NCBI GenBank assembly: GCA_029721435.1
Contig: CM056578.1
Coordinates: 11,470,313-11,534,312 of the forward strand
From: Gymnothorax reevesii
Taxonomy: Eukaryota; Chordata; Actinopteri; Anguilliformes; Muraenidae
Direction of reading: 5' to 3'
DNA length: 64,000 nucleotides
A program made the position numbers and the translations under genes. Shown here one piece after another: positions 57,767 to 64,000 of the stretch (within the stretch, counting starts at the first letter, position 1; each line of letters begins with the position of its first letter). The notes beneath the pieces are model-generated. The model made no database searches, was not told where the DNA came from, and saw nothing but the letters and a program-made list of their open reading frames with translations.

Positions 57767-58260
57767 TACAGTGAGCCCCATAATTAATTGGACTGAAACT
57801 TTTTTGTTATCGTGGTTCTATAACCTGAGTCGATGCACAGTATCTGAATCATAAACAGGACCACAGTGGAAATCAGTGCTTGCACTTCTTTCTGTTATCC
57901 TGATTTTAAATGTATATTGTACTTGTCTGGTTTTTACATTTTTTATCGAATAAATCAAATCGAAAATCATACTGATCATCCATTTTACATTCTGAAGAGA
58001 GAACTGAAAGCAAAAAAAGTCTCCAAAACAATGTGGAACTGAAGATTGCTGCAGTACAGTCCTGGCAGAGCGACGGCAGTAAAGATACGCTGCATCACAG
58101 ACTTCGAGCAGTCATTGCGTACAGAGGATATGCGACCAAATGTTACAAATAGTTTATTTCTACTTGATATCTGTCCAAAACCTTTTGAAGCACCAAGTGC
58201 TTGAGCACTGAACCAAAATAAAAACGTGTGACTGTCCAAATTAATACGGTGCTGACTGTA
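57767..58260. mobile_element. 494-bp MITE with Tc1-like ends
   Basis: TACAGTGAGCCCCATAATTA at 57767 is matched in inverse by the right end (TAATACGGTGCTGACTGTA at 58242-58260); the outward readings share TACAGTnAGCnCC and TAATT(A/T)GGAC. TA termini fit Tc1/mariner. The interior has no recognisable transposase. Confidence 0.75.
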
Positions 58261-59573
58261 CTTCCCTACATCTTTGTATTTGTTGCATGTGAAATTACTC
58301 CAGTAATGATGGCACCATTGACATGACGCCAGCGATTCCTGCTGTTGTAATAAGACCCGTCGGAGGCCTGGCCATATTTTCTAGCCTATCACACGCATCA
58401 ATCCACCTGACAAAATTTACTACAGAAAGGGTAGCATTTGGGAAATTATGGAAAAACAAAATGATCCAAAAGTCAGCTGAATTGGAGTAATTGGCTGCCT
58501 TCGATGTGTCCCGTCATCCCTCCCGAAGATTACACCCTGGTCATGGGTTCATTGAGATTACAAATGTTTTGAAGGAAGCCTGGTCATTTACAAAAAGTAA
58601 AATATGCAGATTTTTCCTTCAGTCATATTCTTTTCAGATATTTTCAGTCATTTCTTTTGTAGGTCCTGCACTGTAATTTCCATTTTTCAATTTTGCTTAC
58701 CTAAGCAAGGAGGCCAAGCATTTAAAGATGATGCATACATTGCGCCGCAAAATGAAAATGACATTTCAACTTTTTCATTATGAAAATTCAACTCATCTTT
58801 ATTTTATGGCATTACTGCCATTACTTATATAACAATTAACAATTTGCTTAATATATTCAGGTTGCGCCTGACCAGCGGAACAGGCCCGTTGAAAGAGAGG
58901 ATTTGTTTCATGGTTGGTTCATTAGGTTCATTGCTCTTTGCCCACGGTGGTTTTGATACCAGCAGGAGACGAAACTATGAGACGTCCAGCGAGTGCATTA
59001 GTGTTCCCCACATTTTGGTTGGCAGGAATCATTTAACTTCACTCACTGCGGTCATTGAGAGGATGTGTGGCATTGCATTAGTGTTGAATATCACTGGGAG
59101 AGGCAATGATCCGGGGAGAATGCTCTTTGCTGCAACAGGTTTTTGAGTGCTAATGTTTAAAACCAGGAACTTAAAGCAGCTTACTGGAAATGGTGAGAGG
59201 TAATGTTCCTGGGTCTACGTGAAGGTGTCTCATCTATGACATCACTGCTGAGTTTCTGTCCTAAATGTCAGGCATCAACGTAAAGGCAAATTGCGTGACT
59301 TTTGCACGTATTTAAATATGATTGAAATGAAAGAAACAAACAGTTTTATCAAGCCTTTTTTATGATATTAATCTCGTAATTCTTGCCCGTTGAAGCCATT
59401 ATGGAATATTGCTGTCTTTTCTTTTGGTTGTATGGACTTTAATTTGCCTTTAGACTTGGATTAGACCTACAGTTGAATCCTGGACAGGTTTATTTGTTCA
59501 CTTATCTATTGAGAGTGAAAAAGAAAAGCAAGAAATAAATTAAGCCAAACTTACCTTTGGCTCAAAACAAACC
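58261..59573. other. stk10 intron 2, nothing recognised
   Basis: Frames of 60-100 codons occur (for example 58844-59146), but no domain, splice context or repeat family could be supported. Confidence 0.5.
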
Positions 59574-59977
59574 TTTTATTTATTTATTTATTTATTATTA
59601 ATTTGGCATCTCCAATCCCACCCGAATCTGGAATGTCCAATTAGGAAACTATGCAGCAGCACTAGTCTTTCTCGCAGATGCGACCCGTTCTTGCCGACTC
59701 AGAAGGGTAATTTGATAGGTTGTGGCTCTCCTCCAACTCGCCCGTCAGTCACCGCGTGGCATACATTGACTGATGGACTCTTCGCAAACTTAGAACAAGG
59801 GCGGAGGAAATCGTAAACTTGATGAATTCAGAATCTTCCATACGAGCGCCTGCGTGGTCAACTGGAGGCACCTAGGGGAATTTCTACTCTACAAACCCTT
59901 CCCAGCAGACCCTTCCCAACTTGCATGTTTGTAGCGCATTGGCCAATTGCGCGCTATTTCTGAAAAGAGCTGCCGAC
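59574..59977 (-). mobile_element. SINE, copy 2 (head missing)
   Basis: A (TTTA)n tail at about 59574-59596 and the body AATTTGGCATCTCCAATCCC match copies 1 and 3 through AATTGCGCGCTATTTCTGAA and CTGCCGAC. The match ends exactly where copy 3 continues into its B-box region. Minus-strand orientation. Confidence 0.85.
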
Positions 59978-60149
59978 TACAATTCTCGATCGTCACGTGG
60001 TTTATGGAGACTGCTAAAAGTTCCAGGAAGTCGCTGGCGGGCAGTTTAAATAAGTCTGTCAAATAGGCTGCAGAGAGACATACCTGCGATTCTCGGTAAT
60101 TACTAGTCAATAAATAGCATTATTTCTGCCTTGTGTACATATTTTAGGT

Positions 60150-61500
60150 TTGAGTAAATGTTTGCTTCACTGAGTATTAATGGTTCTGTAACGCGAGTCA
60201 CAAAAAAGTACTATTTTTCTGACAACACAGAAGCCTATGCTAGTTTTAAACTGGCAGGGATATATCTGCACCCCTTGCTCTTACTTAATATTGGAGGACC
60301 AGCAACCGGCCTGGTCTTCCCTCCCCAGGTAAGATAATGAGCACTGAATATCCGTAACGTGTGTCACATGTAACGCGAGTCACGAAAAATGAGATTGAGT
60401 AAGCGAGGAACAATGTTTCAGCTGCAATTCATACTGGTTTCCTTTAATTGTTTTAATCATGATTGCCTTTTAAATTAGTTTCTGAGATTCAGTAAAGTTG
60501 GAAGCACTTTCTTCTGCCCACAATTAATTTCACTTCCTGATTGTTTTGAAGCCACAGCTCATTAAGCAAAAACAAATTAAATTTCATCTGCACCAATGTT
60601 TCTTGCAATATATTTGTAAGATTCTAGGTATGTATTGTGAACCTGTATCATCAAATTTTAGAAATTGGCAATGTAAATTGGTCCAATTAGTTGATAAATC
60701 ACTCGCTATATTCCGAAAACAAAGGGTCAATGTCTATTTTGATCAAATACTGGGTCCCCTCAAATCCTGCTAGGTGGATCAGTGTGGAATTAGAAATATT
60801 TCACATCTGTTAACTAAAGTGTACCTTTACCAGTTATGGCAAAAATGTAACGCGAGTCACAATGATTATGCAAAACCCTAAAAATATTTAGAAAGAAATA
60901 TTTTCTTTAAATTACAGCCTGTTGTGTTACTAATGAATCACCAGTATTACATAACATAACATGAATGGCAGGAACAGGCCTTTCAGCCCAACCACGCTCG
61001 CCAATTTCTTTATACTATTGTGAGTATATCCCTTCAGATACTCAATGACTCAATGGTATCTAGCTTTAAGTCAAGCCTGCTCTTGAAAACCCCCAAGGTT
61101 GCTGCCTCAACAATATGGTCAGGCAAGCTATTCCACATTGAAATTACTCTTTGGGTGAAGAAATATTTCCGAACATCAGTGCTAAATTCGGAAATATTAT
61201 ATTAATAATATTATATAATAATAATATATTCCTTTACATATTCCTTTGCTAGTGTCATTTGCAGATGGAAGGGACTTTTTTGCCCTTTCCTTTTTGCGTT
61301 ACGTGAGTCATGCTGTAATTAGAAGTAATTAAAAGCCTAATTATATATTCCTGTTCATTTTTGTTTGTGTCATTTAATACCTTATGCCAACCGGAATATG
61401 CATGCAAGAGTTGGTATCTAAAAATGTATGAATGTGGCAGGTACACAAAGGACTAACTGGAAAAGTGACCAAAAAAATGTAACCCGAGTCCCATGGAAAT
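60150..61500. repeat. region with dispersed TGTAACGCGAGTCAC copies
   Basis: TGTAACGCGAGTCAC occurs exactly at 60187-60201, 60369-60383 and 60846-60860. Variants lie at 60353-60367 (CGTAACGTGTGTCAC), about 61298-61311 (GTTACGTGAGTCAT) and 61479-61493 (TGTAACCCGAGTCCC), all on the plus strand. A separate repeat-like block (AACAGGCCTTTCAGCCCAAC...) sits at about 60955-61190, followed by an AT-only tract at 61195-61235. Probably a decayed mobile element; its ends were not found. Confidence 0.55.
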
Positions 61501-62416
61501 TCCCTGTAGGATATTTGGTAAAACCTTTTAATTTTGTGGGTTTCTGGTCTGTTCTGATAGTGAGCCACTTATGCCGCTGACACAATACTGCTCGACCTTC
61601 CTCCCTATGATGATGATTTGATAATTATGAATCCTAAACATCGTGACAAAAAGGCGATTTGATAACGTGTCTCATGACAAAGCATGTGATTTGTGTTCCA
61701 CTTTAGATGTCATAGAAATTCTTATGGGGACACTGTTGCATTGGAGTTGGTAGTTCGTGACAAGAGGGGTTAACCAGGTGAACTTGCCAGTGTTCCATAA
61801 ACGCAGAAGCAGAACTGAGGATCCATTTACTATCGCAACAAAGCATTATTGTCTAATATTTCAAGGTTGCCTGCGAGGGTCTCATAGGTTTTTATACGTA
61901 ATAAGATGTGTTCTTACTTTTGTTTTTTGACCCCAAGTTGCAAAGGTTTTTTTTAATTTTCCTCAGGCTCAAACGCAGAACTGTTGACTCACAGGTTACA
62001 CCTTATGAATGTAAAATAATCTCAAAAGGGAAATTAAGGAGGGGATGTTTGGCATGGAGAGGAGGAAATGGGAACGGAAGATTTAACCGGAGGTTGCCCG
62101 GTAACATTTTAATCTCATGCTCTTTAACATTAGGTACTCACACAGGAATGTGTTTACAAAACAAGGCGCTATGGCAAGTGTCCTGGTGTTCCTTCTCACT
62201 GCAACAATGCAGATAATATCGGCTGCATGCAGTGTCATGTGACAATTTCCGTCAGTAAAAAGTGTCCTATCAAATGTTTTTTAAATCCAGTTTTCAAAGA
62301 ATGATACCGTGCGTTAACGCAACACTGTAGCTGGCATTTTAAGTGGGCCATTTAATGCATTTTTGGGCTTGGATGGGAGTGTCTGCTCTCCACGATCTCT
62401 TGAATCAGTTGTTTCC
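61501..62416. other. stk10 intron 2, nothing recognised
   Basis: Unique-looking intronic sequence ahead of the third SINE copy. Confidence 0.5.
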
Positions 62417-62433
62417 TTGCTTCCAATACTTCC

Positions 62434-62878
62434 CTTTTTTTTTTTTTTTTTTTTTTAAATTTGGCATCTCCAATCCCACCCGAATCTGGAATGTCCAACT
62501 GGGGAACTATGTACAAGGCTTTTGCATATGCGACCCCCTCTTGCCTACTCAGGAGAGTGAAGAAAGCTCGCGGCTCTCCTCCGAAGCACGCGCCTGTCAG
62601 CCACCGCTTCTTATACACTCATTGGTTGAATCGTTGTAAGTTCAGAACGAGGGTGGAGGATACCCGAACATAAACAAGCTTAGAATCATCCTGACGAGCG
62701 CCCGTCTGGCCAATAGGAGCCGCCTAAGGAACAAACAAAGCAACTTATATTACCCTTCCCGGCAGACCCTTCCCAATTTGCATCCCTGTTGCGCATTGGC
62801 TAATTGCGCGCTACTTCTGAAAAAGCTGCCGACCGCTGCTGGATGGTACGACCGGGACTCGAACCCGCGCCATGATAG
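62434..62878 (-). mobile_element. SINE, copy 3, most complete, with target duplication
   Basis: On the minus strand it starts CTATCATGGCGCGGGTTCGA, continuing GTCCCGG (B box GGTTCGAGTCC), then the shared body and a poly(A) (T run at 62435-62456 on the plus strand). TTGCTTCCAATACTTCC (62417-62433) and TTGCTTCCAGTACTTCT (62879-62895) are a 17-bp target duplication with two differences. No A box lies inside the duplicated ends, so the element is either 5'-truncated or uses the B box alone. Confidence 0.9.
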
Positions 62879-62895
62879 TTGCTTCCAGTACTTCT

Positions 62896-64000
62896 GAGCC
62901 CAGAGCAGTTTAGGTCTCAGTGTCGATCCTGGGGGCCCACTGCGTATGCTGTTTTGTTTTGTCAAAAGGTGGCTTGAAAGAGTAAATACAAATAACATCT
63001 TGAGAAAATCCTCCGATTGCAATTATGGTTGAAACAAAAACCAGTGTATGCAGAGGGCCGGATGGACTAAGGTTGAAAACCAGTGGCTTTATCGCACCTG
63101 GATGGCATCTGGCCTGAACTGCTTGCAAGAGGCCAGGTTAGGTACTGGAAGCTGTTCAACCACCCAAATCCCATCCCCCCCACCTTGGTTATTTGCTGCA
63201 GTGTCTGCTGTTGTAAATTTTCCCAGCTGGGACTGCTTATACCCCGAAATATCTGAATCTGACCAATAAAACCACGGCTGCTGGATGTGCTACACAAGCG
63301 CATGTTTGAACATCCTTAATGTCTTAAAAAATGCAGGAGCTGTTGGAAGTTCTCTGTCACCGCAACACATTTCTGCCATTTTGATCTTGAAAGACATGTA
63401 TGTAAATCATTTTGATCCTACGAGAGCTTGTGGTCATTCGATTGGTGGTGGGATTGGTCAGAAGATTACATGGGTGCTGCTCCTTCAATGATGGTCCTCA
63501 AGCGCCGAGAACTGGTGGTTTTCCTCTCCCAACTTACCTGAGAGTTTGTTGAAGCCAGTCTTACCGGTCAGCTATGCTAATTGTTTGGTTAATTTTCCAC
63601 AAGGGGAGAAAATCAGGGACTGACTTGAGTGTCACTGATGTTGGGTGTTTGGGAATGTAGTGCATGGCTAGAATTTTGATGTGAAATTGGAATTGTTGAA
63701 CGTCAGGAATTGCTGAACGTCCAGAATCTCACCCAACACTGTAGCAACCCCTGCGACAACTCCCTGCAAACAATGACTTCCTCAGTCTTTTGGCCTGATG
63801 GGCTTTTTAGAACTCCCTTAGTTAATTTTTGAGATAAGGAGATTTTTGGGGATTAGCTTTATTTTAGCTTGATTGTGTATGTAGGCTGTGTGATGGATTT
63901 GTTTTCTTCAGTCAGCTTTCAATGTCACAAACTGCTTATTTCATAAGCCCGAGCTGTGAGTGTTCAGTCCTCCATATGGGATGATTTATGCTGAACTTTG
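62896..64000. other. stk10 intron 2 to the window edge
   Basis: No exon of stk10 and no repeat family recognised. Short frames on both strands lack domains. Confidence 0.5.

Noticed and set aside
62343..62673. 70-98-codon frames near the T-run
   Set aside because: They read through the third SINE copy and its poly(T) tail.

Overview
This is a eukaryotic, almost certainly teleost fish, genomic window. It has large introns with clean GT/AG splice sites, long CA/GT and GA microsatellites, degenerate Tc1-like transposons, fish-type tRNA-derived SINEs and many fold-back MITEs. Real coding sequence is only about 580 bases, from two divergently transcribed protein kinase genes. Nearly all the open reading frames of 60-150 codons are chance frames, repeats or transposon remnants.

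Layout. (1) 1-19613, minus strand: the 5' part of a YANK-type Ser/Thr kinase gene, best matched to stk32a. It has a 52-nt first coding exon (19562-19613, start MGLGQSSKPPV), a 56-nt exon with the glycine loop (9398-9453) and a 152-nt exon with the ATP-binding lysine and the alphaC glutamate (8906-9057). The rest of the gene lies beyond the left edge. (2) 19614-31325: the intergenic region. It holds a CpG-rich stretch near 20.76-21.13 kb (candidate stk32a promoter), a dense nest of DNA transposons at 22.6-29.0 kb and the stk10 promoter and 5' UTR at about 30.84-31.32 kb. (3) 31326-64000, plus strand: the first two coding exons of stk10 (LOK), at 31326-31484 and 50987-51151, split by a 19.5-kb intron 1. 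The rest, to the right edge, is intron 2 (at least 12.8 kb); exon 3 was not found.

The two genes are arranged head to head, with about 11.7 kb between their start codons. STK32A and STK10 both lie on human chromosome 5q but far apart, so their adjacency here is a synteny point worth checking. The kinases belong to different families (AGC-type YANK versus STE20 SLK/LOK), and nothing in the sequence shows that they work together.

The most interesting non-coding structures are: a roughly 145-bp tandem array rich in AGGTCA nuclear-receptor half-sites (about 440-1560); a MITE flanked by TTAA (2066-2622) whose empty site is preserved in a neighbouring tandem copy; a Tc1 transposase gene split by a 2.27-kb transposon (25341-28460); a hAT-type MITE with a perfect 8-bp target duplication (40311-40719); and a roughly 630-bp sense-strand GTGAGN hexamer array inside stk10 intron 1, a dense run of 5'-splice-site-like motifs. 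No convincing wholly new gene system was found; the new observations are structural.
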